Positions 45,507 to 53,397 of a stretch of 64,000 nt of DNA are shown here, one piece after another. The notes under the pieces are model-generated. The model had not been told where the DNA came from. It saw only the letters and a program-made list of their open reading frames with translations, and did no database searches. The first letter of the stretch is position 1, and every line of letters begins with the position of its first letter. The DNA is from Planctomycetota bacterium (GTDB lineage: Bacteria > Planctomycetota > UBA1135). Both the position numbers and the translations under genes were made by a program. The stretch is from positions 1 to 64,000 of the forward strand of contig JAJFFC010000002.1 in the NCBI GenBank assembly GCA_021776795.1, written 5' to 3'.

Positions 45507-46388
45507 GTGACACTTTCCTTGTCCCGCCTGTTGACCACTGCTCTACTGTTGCAGGGTGTTGTGGGGACGGCATGGGCAATGGAAGTGCAACAGGACGGGG
45601 CACTTGCCGACCAGCCCGCCATCCAAACCGGCAACCGCGAGCCAGAAGGCATGCGCGGCGTCGGCATTGATGAGCAGCTCGGTGCGCAGCTTCCACTCGA
45701 CATGACTTTCCGCAATGCGCAAGGGGAGTCGGTGCAGTTGGCGAGCCTTTTGGATCAAGAGCGCCCCGTGGTGCTGACGCTGAACTATGCCAACTGCCCG
45801 AACCTGTGTTCGACGCAGCTCGCCGGTTTTGTCGACACTCTCAACTCGATGGAGAAGTGGCAAGTCGGCAAGCAGTTTCAGATTGTGACTCTCAGTCTGG
45901 ATCCCAACGAATCCGACGAGCTCAACCAAGCCTTTAAGGGCCAAACGCTTGCCTCCTATGAAGGGGATCAAGAGTTGGCAGGCCAAGGTTGGCACTTCTG
46001 GCGCGGCCAGGAGCAAGACGTGCGGCACATCGCCGACACCGTTGGCTTCCGATACAACACCGTGGCAGGGGGCACCCAGTTTGCTCACACCGCTGCCTTG
46101 GTCCTTCTCGATCCGCAGGGCAAGGTCGCTCGTTACCTCTATGGGGTGACTTACGAACCCAACACCCTGCGCCTTTCCCTGGCCGAGACCGCGGCCGGGA
46201 AATACGTCTCCACCCTCGACGCCCTCATCCTCAAGTGCTTCTTGTACAACGCCGCTGCCGGCGGGTACACCGCGAGTGCTTGGGCGATCACTAAGGGCAT
46301 CATGACCTTCCTCGCCTTGCTCCTGTTCGGCCTCATCGGCTGGATGTTGGTGCTTGAGCGCAGGAGAAAACTCGCACACGCGACATGA
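45507..46388 (+). CDS. SCO1/SenC-type copper chaperone for the CuA site
   Basis: 293 residues starting GTG at 45507. Signal peptide of about 24 residues (ending GTAWA), a thioredoxin-fold SCO domain (about 55-225) with copper ligands Cys97 and Cys101 (CPNLC) and His194 (QFAHTAAL), and a C-terminal membrane helix (about 262-284). SCO proteins deliver copper to CuA of oxidase subunit II, the gene for which overlaps its end by 4 bases (ATGA-type coupling). The C-terminal rather than N-terminal anchor is seen in relatives within ACIII/caa3 clusters. Confidence 0.9.
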   Translation: MTLSLSRLLTTALLLQGVVGTAWAMEVQQDGALADQPAIQTGNREPEGMRGVGIDEQLGAQLPLDMTFRNAQGESVQLASLLDQERPVVLTLNYANCPNLCSTQLAGFVDTLNSMEKWQVGKQFQIVTLSLDPNESDELNQAFKGQTLASYEGDQELAGQGWHFWRGQEQDVRHIADTVGFRYNTVAGGTQFAHTAALVLLDPQGKVARYLYGVTYEPNTLRLSLAETAAGKYVSTLDALILKCFLYNAAAGGYTASAWAITKGIMTFLALLLFGLIGWMLVLERRRKLAHAT

Positions 46389-47383
46389 ACTTGTCAGCAC
46401 TACTTCGCGCGGCCGCCTGGTTGCAGCAGGACGGCGATTACTTCTTCCCAGTTGAGGCTTCGACCAACGCTGGTGAGGTGGATCGCATCTACTACTTCAT
46501 CTTCTGGGTTTCCGCGGTTTCCTTCGCTTTGATTGTCGGCGCGACGATCTACTTTGCGATCAAGTATCGCCGTACCAAGGTGGGTATGAACCCCGAGGAT
46601 TCCCCGCACCACTCGACATCGATCGAGATTGTGTGGTCGGTGATTCCGACTTTGTTCATGATTGTCATGTTCAAGTGGGGCTTCGATGACTATGTTGACC
46701 GTCGCACTCCTCCGGGTGACGCTTATCAAGTCAACGTCCATGCCCAGAAATGGTCGTGGGCCTACAGCTACGACGAAGGCGCAGAAACCGGCATGGGCTG
46801 GCTCGGTGGAGAGGGCGAGGGTCTTGTCGTTCCGGTTGGTGTGCCAATCAAGTTGCGGATTGATTCCGCCGACGTGCTGCACTCCTTCTCGGTGCCGGCT
46901 TTCCGCATCAAGATGGATGCGGTCCCGGGCCGCTACACCTATGCGTGGTTCGAAGCCACCAAGATTGGTGAGTACCCAGTTTTCTGCACCGAGTACTGCG
47001 GCACGCGCCACTCGCGCATGCTGTCCAAGGTCCAAGTGTTATCCCAGGAAGACTTTGACGCCTGGATGAAGAAGCAGGGCAACTTGGCAGATTTGCCTCC
47101 GGTCGAAGCGGGGCAGAAGTTGTTCCAGCGCAAGTGTGCTTCTTGTCACAACATGGACGGATCCAAGTTGATTGGCCCCGCCCTCAATGGCCTCTACGGC
47201 AAGGAAGAAAGCCTTGTTGGCGGAGCTAAGGTCACGGTCGACGACAACTACCTGCGTGAATCCATCTTGGAGCCCTCGGCGAAAATCGTCGAAGGCTATC
47301 CAGATGCCATGACTCCCTTTGCTGGTCAACTCAGTGAGGACGAGATCAGCTGGCTGATCACCTACATCAAGTCCGTGAAGTAG
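46385..47383 (+). CDS. coxB: Cytochrome c oxidase subunit II with fused cytochrome c (caa3 type)
   Basis: 332 residues. Two membrane helices (about 33-58 and 78-98), then the CuA domain with ligands around His164 (VLHSF), Cys201, Cys205, His209 and Met212 (CTEYCGTRHSRM). A C-terminal class I cytochrome c domain follows with haem site Cys251-Cys254-His255 (CASCHN). The fused haem domain defines caa3-type oxidases, which receive electrons directly from alternative complex III. It overlaps the SCO gene and is followed by coxA after 12 bases. Confidence 0.95.
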   Translation: MNLSALLRAAAWLQQDGDYFFPVEASTNAGEVDRIYYFIFWVSAVSFALIVGATIYFAIKYRRTKVGMNPEDSPHHSTSIEIVWSVIPTLFMIVMFKWGFDDYVDRRTPPGDAYQVNVHAQKWSWAYSYDEGAETGMGWLGGEGEGLVVPVGVPIKLRIDSADVLHSFSVPAFRIKMDAVPGRYTYAWFEATKIGEYPVFCTEYCGTRHSRMLSKVQVLSQEDFDAWMKKQGNLADLPPVEAGQKLFQRKCASCHNMDGSKLIGPALNGLYGKEESLVGGAKVTVDDNYLRESILEPSAKIVEGYPDAMTPFAGQLSEDEISWLITYIKSVK

Positions 47384-47395
47384 AAGGCTAGAAAC

Positions 47396-49141
47396 ATGAC
47401 ACCATCTACCAACACACTCGAACGCACGAACTACCTCAACGCCACTAAGGGCTTCATGTCATGGTTCTGGACCATTGACCACAAGCGCCTTGGCCTGATG
47501 TACATGTGGTCCGTCGTGGCCGCGTTCATTCTCGGCGGCTTCTTCGCGCTGAAGATTCGCATGACCCTGATGCCCGGTGCTGTCGATTTCGCCAGCCAAA
47601 CGGCAGAACAAATGAACGCGTACAACAATGCGTTCACAGTGCACGGCGCGGTGATGATCTTCCTGGTCATCATTCCCTCCATCCCCGCAGCGCTCGGCAA
47701 CTTTGTGGTGCCGATGATGCTGGGGGCAAAGGATGTGGCCTTCCCCAGACTGAATCGATTCAGTTACCACCTGTGGATCATTGGCGCCCTTCTGTTCACG
47801 GGCACCTTCTTCATCGGCAACCTCGATACCGGGTGGACCTTCTACCCGCCGTACTCCACGGGCTCGACGGACAACACCGTCATCCTGGCGACATTAGGCG
47901 CCTTTGTGCTGGGCTTTAGTTCGATATTCACCGGATTGAACTTCATCGTGACCATCCACAAGATGCGTCCGGCGAACATGACTTGGTTTCGCATGCCCCT
48001 GTTCTTGTGGGCCATCTACGCGACGGCGGTCATCCAGATTCTGGCCACGCCAGTCATCGGAATCTCGCTGCTGCTGCTGTTGGTCGAGAAGACCATGAGC
48101 ATCGGCATCTTCAACCCCGAGCTTGGCGGCGACCCGGTGTTCTTTCAGCACCTGTTCTGGTTCTACAGCCACCCAGCTGTGTACATCATGATTTTGCCTG
48201 GCATGGGTGTGATGTCCGAACTGTTCGCGACCTTCAGTCGCAAGCCCATTTTCGGTTACAAGTCGATCGCGATGTCTTCCCTCGCGATTGCGCTGTTCAG
48301 CTTCATCGTTTGGGGTCACCACATGTTCCTGAGTGGTCAGTCGCAGTTGATGTCGGTCATCTTCTCGGCGCTCACCTTTTCAGTGGCGGTGCCGTCCGCG
48401 ATTAAGGTGTTTAACTGGATTGCCACGATGTACAAAGGGTCAGTGGCCTTTACCACACCAATGATCTACGGCATGTCGATCATCTGGCTGTTTGGTATTG
48501 GCGGTCTGACCGGTCTGTTTCTGGCAACTCTGGGTACCGACGTCCAGTTCCACGACACCTACTTCGTGGTCGCACACTTCCACTACGTAATGGTGGGTTC
48601 GGCGCTGTTTGGTTTCATCGGTGGTATCTACTACTGGTGGCCAAAAATGTACGGCCGCATGGCGGACAACTTCTGGACTAAGCTCGCTTGGTTTATGTCC
48701 TTCATTGGCTTTAACCTGACCTTCCTGCCACAGTTCGTCGGCGGCTCTCGAGGCATGCCCCGGCGCTACGCCGGCTACGGCACCGAGGCTGGTTACGACT
48801 CCTTCAACTACTGGAGCACAATTGGCGCCATGATCTTGGCTGTCGGCCTCACTATGGCACTCGGCACCTTGATCTACTCCATGTTCCGCGGCCGCAAGGC
48901 ACCTTCCAATCCTTGGGGTGGTGTCACGCTGGAATGGCAAACGCCAACTCCACCTCCTGAGCACAACTTCGAGATCGACGCCTTCCCGGTCGGCGATCCC
49001 TACGACATGAACTTGTGCGAGTACAATGGCGAGGAAGAAGGCTTCCTGCCTGTGAACCCGCGCGCCGACGACCCTTGTGTCGCCGATGTCGCGATTGACC
49101 CGGTTTACTTCGAGCCGGAATCCGAGAACGCTCCAGCCTAG
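47396..49141 (+). CDS. coxA: Cytochrome c oxidase subunit I (A2-type)
   Basis: 581 residues, twelve or more helices. Ligands are visible: TVHGAVMIF (low-spin haem a His), His259 of CuB in [10 protein letters not shown], His308-His309 (WGHHMF), and the [14 protein letters not shown] stretch for haem a3 and the second haem a ligand. The YSHP motif in place of the GHPEVY glutamate places it in the A2 family with a Tyr-Ser proton channel, like Thermus caa3. It reduces oxygen to water and pumps protons. Ribosome site AAGG precedes the ATG. Confidence 0.96.
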   Translation: MTPSTNTLERTNYLNATKGFMSWFWTIDHKRLGLMYMWSVVAAFILGGFFALKIRMTLMPGAVDFASQTAEQMNAYNNAFTVHGAVMIFLVIIPSIPAALGNFVVPMMLGAKDVAFPRLNRFSYHLWIIGALLFTGTFFIGNLDTGWTFYPPYSTGSTDNTVILATLGAFVLGFSSIFTGLNFIVTIHKMRPANMTWFRMPLFLWAIYATAVIQILATPVIGISLLLLLVEKTMSIGIFNPELGGDPVFFQHLFWFYSHPAVYIMILPGMGVMSELFATFSRKPIFGYKSIAMSSLAIALFSFIVWGHHMFLSGQSQLMSVIFSALTFSVAVPSAIKVFNWIATMYKGSVAFTTPMIYGMSIIWLFGIGGLTGLFLATLGTDVQFHDTYFVVAHFHYVMVGSALFGFIGGIYYWWPKMYGRMADNFWTKLAWFMSFIGFNLTFLPQFVGGSRGMPRRYAGYGTEAGYDSFNYWSTIGAMILAVGLTMALGTLIYSMFRGRKAPSNPWGGVTLEWQTPTPPPEHNFEIDAFPVGDPYDMNLCEYNGEEEGFLPVNPRADDPCVADVAIDPVYFEPESENAPA

Positions 49142-49149
49142 GTGATTAC

Positions 49150-49929
49150 ATGAGTTCCACCACTGCAGACGCGCACGCTGGAGGTCACGGCCACGGCCAT
49201 GACCATCCCAAGCATCTGGCGCACCACTTTGAGACTCTGGAGCAGCAATACGGCTCCGGCAAGCTCGGCATCTGGACTTTCCTTCTTACCGAAGTGCTGT
49301 TCTTCAGCGCGTTGTTCGTGGCTTACACCATGTACCGCGCCCAGTACCCCGAGGTCTTCCAGTTTGCCTCGCAGTACCTCGACACCAACCTTGGTGCCAT
49401 CAACACGATCGTCCTGCTGTTCAGCTCGCTGACGGTTGCTTGGGGCGTGCGCAACGCCATGCTCGGCCAGCACAAGATGCTCTGCATCAACTTGCTGCTG
49501 ACCCTCGCTTGCGCCGGTGGCTTTATGGGCATTAAGTACGTGGAGTACAGTCACAAGTTCCACGAAGGAACTTTGTGGGGCGGTCACGTCGACTCCATCT
49601 TCAAGGCAGACCCCGCCGACATTTCCGAGACGATGAAGGAGCACTCCCACGCTTGGAACGGCGACGGCGAGCTCGTGGCCGTGAAGGATCTCGATCCGGT
49701 CTTCCGCCAGCGCCTCGGCCTGTTCTTCGCGGTGTACTTCTGCCTCACTGGTCTCCACGGTATTCACGTGTTGATCGGTATGATCCTTCTGACTTGGCTC
49801 TTATTGAGAGCCATGAAGAAAGAGTTCGGGCCGGACCATTTCGGCGCCATCGACTTCGGTGGCTTGTACTGGCACCTGGTTGACCTCATCTGGATCTTCC
49901 TCTTCCCGCTGCTCTACCTCATCAGCTGA
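49150..49929 (+). CDS. coxC: Cytochrome c oxidase subunit III
   Basis: 259 residues with a His-rich N-terminus (AHAGGHGHGHDHPKH), about five to seven helices, and the family motifs GIWTFLLTEVLFFSALF, LTGLHGIHVLIGM and YWHLVDLIWIFLFPLLYL. It lacks catalytic metals and stabilises subunit I and its proton entry. Starts 8 bases after coxA. A loop of about 50 residues between helices (HEGTLWGGHVDSIFKADP) is longer than usual. Confidence 0.93.
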   Translation: MSSTTADAHAGGHGHGHDHPKHLAHHFETLEQQYGSGKLGIWTFLLTEVLFFSALFVAYTMYRAQYPEVFQFASQYLDTNLGAINTIVLLFSSLTVAWGVRNAMLGQHKMLCINLLLTLACAGGFMGIKYVEYSHKFHEGTLWGGHVDSIFKADPADISETMKEHSHAWNGDGELVAVKDLDPVFRQRLGLFFAVYFCLTGLHGIHVLIGMILLTWLLLRAMKKEFGPDHFGAIDFGGLYWHLVDLIWIFLFPLLYLIS

Positions 49930-49931
49930 AC

Positions 49932-50297
49932 ATGGCCGACTCCTCACATAACCACGACGCTCACGACGACCACGGGCTTGCCCATCCGGTCCCGCTGAAG
50001 CTGCTGTTTGCCGTCTTCTTTACGCTGGTCGGTCTCACGATTTTGACCGTGATCACCGGGCAAATGACTTTCGCGGGCTTCGACTTGGCTCTGGCCATGG
50101 TCATTGCCACTTGCAAAGCCACCTTGGTGTGCCTGATTTTCATGCACCTCAAGTACGACAAGCCATTCCTTGGCATGATTTTCTTGTTCTCGGTTCTGTT
50201 TGTGGGCCTGTTTTTGGCCTTCACATTCTTGGACTCTAATGAGTACAACGCAGACATCAATGCCTGGGTGCGTGACAACATGACGATTAGTCAGTAA
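49932..50297 (+). CDS. Cytochrome c oxidase subunit IV
   Basis: 121 residues, three membrane helices (about 18-37, 43-62, 76-97), starting with a His/Asp-rich segment (NHDAHDDHGLAHP). Matches the prokaryotic COX4 (CtaF-like) family, with the stretch LVCLIFMHLKYDKPFL. A small stabilising subunit; 2 bases after coxC. Confidence 0.85.
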   Translation: MADSSHNHDAHDDHGLAHPVPLKLLFAVFFTLVGLTILTVITGQMTFAGFDLALAMVIATCKATLVCLIFMHLKYDKPFLGMIFLFSVLFVGLFLAFTFLDSNEYNADINAWVRDNMTISQ

Positions 50298-50300
50298 ATC

Positions 50301-51197
50301 ATGAACACTTCAGGCGAAGCACTGGCCGCTCCACGCGGTGGAGCTTCGCCGGAAAGTACCAGCCGCCTGGGACTTCGCGTATTGCTCGCGTCCCTGGCGG
50401 CTCTCTTTTTAGCCACCTTGTTCTGCGGTTGGTACTTCCGCGATACTGGGCGCGAAGGCGCAGATGGTGCTGCTCCCGGACTGCCTTGGGGACTTTGGCC
50501 GACGAGTGCGCTCTTGCCACTCCTAAGTTATTGGGCGGAAAAGGCTCGGCGTGCCACCACTTCGCGGCCGCTCCTTCTGCGTGCCTGTTTTGGTCTTGGG
50601 CTATTGTTCTTGGCGGGTCAAAGCTGGAACTGGTGGACCCTGTTGAAGATGGAAACCGGCGCGGGGGTACATCCGATGTACGCCTTTAACTTCTATCTCA
50701 TGACGGTGCTGCATGCCTTGCACGTGGTCGGAGGATTGATCTACACCCTGGTCGCCATGAGTAGCGTGAAGGCTGGGGTAGACGAAAGGTCCTTGGCTTC
50801 ACGATTGCACAATCATGCGAGCTATTGGCATTTCCTGATGGCAGTCTGGCTATTCGTGCTGCTGAACCTATTGGGGATGCAAATTGACGTTCCTGAAGAT
50901 TCTTGGCTCGCGCCCGCTTCGGTTTGGCTGGCCGGGTTCCTGGCGCTGGGCTGCGTGGTTTATCAAGTGCAAGCCATCGCGCTGTTGTGGCGCCGCGGTG
51001 AAAAGCTGTTTGCCATGTTCGCGCTACTGCCTCCCTTGGCTTATCTGCACATTTGGGCCCGAGCCGAAGAGCTGAAGACCGAGCGTATGGCTCTGCGCTG
51101 GGGAGTGCTGCAGTTGGTGCTGCTTTTAGTGCTGATGTTCGCCGGCACCCTGAACTTAGGGCGCTTCGCCGCGAATTACGAAACCATCGACTACTAA
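50301..51197 (+). CDS. Second oxidase subunit III-like protein
   Basis: 298 residues, about eight helices. The middle shows the subunit III signatures LHALHVVGGLIY and NHASYWHFLMAVWLFVLLNL; an extra C-terminal part (about 205-290) adds two or three helices with no named family. It lies 3 bases after the subunit IV gene. Two subunit III genes in one operon are known in some ACIII/caa3 clusters; whether both enter the same enzyme is open. Confidence 0.8.
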   Translation: MNTSGEALAAPRGGASPESTSRLGLRVLLASLAALFLATLFCGWYFRDTGREGADGAAPGLPWGLWPTSALLPLLSYWAEKARRATTSRPLLLRACFGLGLLFLAGQSWNWWTLLKMETGAGVHPMYAFNFYLMTVLHALHVVGGLIYTLVAMSSVKAGVDERSLASRLHNHASYWHFLMAVWLFVLLNLLGMQIDVPEDSWLAPASVWLAGFLALGCVVYQVQAIALLWRRGEKLFAMFALLPPLAYLHIWARAEELKTERMALRWGVLQLVLLLVLMFAGTLNLGRFAANYETIDY

Positions 51198-51207
51198 GGC
51201 GAGCGCA

Positions 51208-51819
51208 GTGCTCCTGAATCCATTTGAACGTCGATTGGTTTCCGGCGGGCTGCGTCGGCAAGTGTTGCGTCGCTGGGACGTCTCACGATGGAGAAGCCTT
51301 GGCGCTGATTTCACGGAGCAAACTGTATTGGAAATCGGTTGCGGCTGCGGCCATGGCGTGGCAGCGGCTTATGAACTCATGGGTGCGAAGGAAGTGCATG
51401 CCTTCGATCCTGATCCGCAAATGGTGACCACAGCGCGGCAGACTTTGACGCGTCATGGATTATTTTCGCGTCGGCCGTCGGTGCAGTTGTGGCAGGGAGA
51501 AGCCACCGCAATCCCCGGTGGGGGCGCAAGCTACGACGCCGTGATGTCCTTCCAAGTCTTGCACCATGTTGAAAATTGGCGTGCGGCCTTGGAAGAAGTC
51601 GCGCGAGTCCTCAAACCAGGCGGCAGCTTATTCCTTGCCGAGAGTTTGCGCGGCTTTGTGGAACACCCTTTGTGGGGACGGTGGATGGAGCATCCGGCGG
51701 AAGATCGTTTTGATTTGCCCGAACTCGAGGCAGAGCTCCAAAGGTACGGCTTCTCCATTCAGGGCCGCCGCGGCCGGGGTCGCTGGATGACCTGGCTTCA
51801 CGCGAAGAAAACAAATTGA
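51208..51819 (+). CDS. Class I SAM-dependent methyltransferase
   Basis: 203 residues from a GTG at 51208, 10 bases after the oxidase gene. The SAM-binding motif I VLEIGCGCGHG is near residue 40, motif II acidic residue in VHAFDPDPQM near 65, and post-I/II region FQVLHHVENWRAALEEVARVLKPGGSLFLAE follows (quoted as landmark). These are UbiE/Methyltransf_11-type features. The substrate is unknown; it could be a small molecule such as a quinone or lipid, given its place at the end of a respiratory operon. Confidence 0.8.
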   Translation: MLLNPFERRLVSGGLRRQVLRRWDVSRWRSLGADFTEQTVLEIGCGCGHGVAAAYELMGAKEVHAFDPDPQMVTTARQTLTRHGLFSRRPSVQLWQGEATAIPGGGASYDAVMSFQVLHHVENWRAALEEVARVLKPGGSLFLAESLRGFVEHPLWGRWMEHPAEDRFDLPELEAELQRYGFSIQGRRGRGRWMTWLHAKKTN

Positions 51820-51829
51820 TGCAAGCGGA

Positions 51830-52708
51830 CTAAAGCGCGCGCAACCAATCCGGGCGGAAGGGCGCGTTCTCTGGGTGAGCCAGGATTTGGTCGAGGCCCG
51901 CGACTAGGGCAGCTTGATCTTTCGGCAGCGTGCCGGCGAGCGCCAGATAATTGCTGGCATGATTAGAGCGGAACACGGTCGCGCGCAGGTCGAGGGCATC
52001 GAGGAAAGTGCGCAACTCGGCGGCGAGCTCGATCGGACTGAGGTGCTCGACTTCGCCGCGTGCATCGGCCTCGAATAGGGGAGTGTTCTCAACTGGAGTC
52101 ATGACCAGAGTCGAAACGAAGCGCGGCTGGATGGCATTGACGACCTTTGCCGAAGCTAGGGCATGCTCGCGACTTCGGGCGCGGCCACCGGCGCCAAGCA
52201 GAATCATGGTGCTGAGGCGGACACCTGCTTCATGGGCCTTATTGGCGACGCGTGCCATCTCTTCGCCATCGACGCCTTTGTCGAGGTCTTCGAGGACTTG
52301 ATCATCGCCCGATTCGATACCTAGGTAGTATTGGACAAGCCCTAGCTCTTGTAAGCGAGCCATTTCATCCACCGTGCGCACATCGAGAGACTGGGGGCTG
52401 GCGTAGCAGCTGATGCGGCGCAGGTCTGGCCAAGTCTGCTTGAGCTCCAGCAGCAGGTCCTCGAGGTAGGAGGCCTTGGCCATCAGGGCGTCGCCATCGG
52501 CCAGGAAAACCTTGCGCGGCGAGCCAAACTGGCTGTCGTACCAGGCGATTTCCTTCTGCAGCTCCTCGAGCTTGCGCACGCGGAACTTCTTGTCGCGGTA
52601 CATCCCGCAAAAGGTGCAGCGGTTCCAGCTGCAGCCCAAGGTGGCCTGCAAAATCAAACTGTCGGCCTCGCTCGGCGGACGATAGACGGAACCTTGGTAC
52701 TGAATCAT
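51830..52708 (-). CDS. Radical SAM protein of unknown substrate
   Basis: 292 residues from the ATG at 52708. The cluster motif CSWNRCTFC (Cys26, Cys31, Cys34) lies close to the N-terminus and has CX4CX2C spacing. Core features follow: VFLADGDALM, ISCYASPQSLDV, YLGIESGDDQVL and the MILLGAGG turn of Elp3/HemN-like radical SAM domains. No B12 or SPASM domain is present. It is convergent with the methyltransferase (10 bases between stops) and divergent from the DUF1080 gene. Annotated relatives are simply radical SAM proteins; function unknown. Confidence 0.8.
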   Translation of the reverse strand: MIQYQGSVYRPPSEADSLILQATLGCSWNRCTFCGMYRDKKFRVRKLEELQKEIAWYDSQFGSPRKVFLADGDALMAKASYLEDLLLELKQTWPDLRRISCYASPQSLDVRTVDEMARLQELGLVQYYLGIESGDDQVLEDLDKGVDGEEMARVANKAHEAGVRLSTMILLGAGGRARSREHALASAKVVNAIQPRFVSTLVMTPVENTPLFEADARGEVEHLSPIELAAELRTFLDALDLRATVFRSNHASNYLALAGTLPKDQAALVAGLDQILAHPENAPFRPDWLRAL

Positions 52709-52758
52709 GGGCGAATCTGGTCGTGGCTTGGCGTACGCTGGAGGCCAAGCTGCTCCTC

Positions 52759-53388
52759 ATGATACCCATGGTGCCTACTTTCCGCGTTTCTCCCCTAGCT
52801 TGGCTTAGCGCCGGCTTGCTCCTGACTTTTGCCGCCTGCCAGCAACCGTCGGCTCTTCATGGGCAGGCGCAGTCGCCGTGGTTTGTGGCCGGAAGTGCTG
52901 AGTTTCTCGAAGAATCCAACAGCGTGATTCATGGCATCGGCCGTGGTCTGCCACGCAACTCCTTTTTGGTGAGCCAGGAGTCCTATGGAGACTTTGAGCT
53001 CAACGTCGAAGTCAAGATCGAGGGCGGGAACTCCGGGATTCAGATTCGTTCTCATTACGATGCCGAAAACGACCGCGTGTTTGGTTATCAAATCGAAGTC
53101 GATCCCAGCGAGCGCGCCTGGTCCGGTGGCTTATACGATGAAGGACGGCGCGGGTGGCTCGATTCCAATGTGGGCAAGGAAGATGCGCGCGCGGCCTTCG
53201 ATGTCGACGGCTGGAATCATTACCGCATCCGTTGCGTGGGCAATCATATTCAGACCTGGGTCAACGGTGTGGCGTGTGCCGATTTCCACGACGATGCCGA
53301 TGCCGAAGGGCATATTGCGCTGCAGGTGCATGGTGGCGCCAAGACCGATGTCTGGTGGCGCGGCTTAACGATTCAGCGTTTGCCCTGA
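52759..53388 (+). CDS. DUF1080 (3-keto-disaccharide hydrolase-like) lipoprotein
   Basis: The ATG at 52759 (MIPMVPTFRVSP) or the one at 52768 gives a normal lipoprotein signal with lipobox TFAAC; the upstream extension lacks sense. About 209 residues. The body is a concanavalin-like lectin/glucanase sandwich with DUF1080 landmarks: YGDFELNVEVKIEGGNSGIQIRS, GYQIEVDPS and NHYRIRCVGNHIQTWVNGV with DFHDD. This domain is very common in planctomycetes; some relatives hydrolyse 3-keto-glycosides. No partner gene for sugar oxidation is adjacent, so the substrate is open. Confidence 0.85.
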   Translation: MIPMVPTFRVSPLAWLSAGLLLTFAACQQPSALHGQAQSPWFVAGSAEFLEESNSVIHGIGRGLPRNSFLVSQESYGDFELNVEVKIEGGNSGIQIRSHYDAENDRVFGYQIEVDPSERAWSGGLYDEGRRGWLDSNVGKEDARAAFDVDGWNHYRIRCVGNHIQTWVNGVACADFHDDADAEGHIALQVHGGAKTDVWWRGLTIQRLP

Positions 53389-53397
53389 GCGCTTTTG

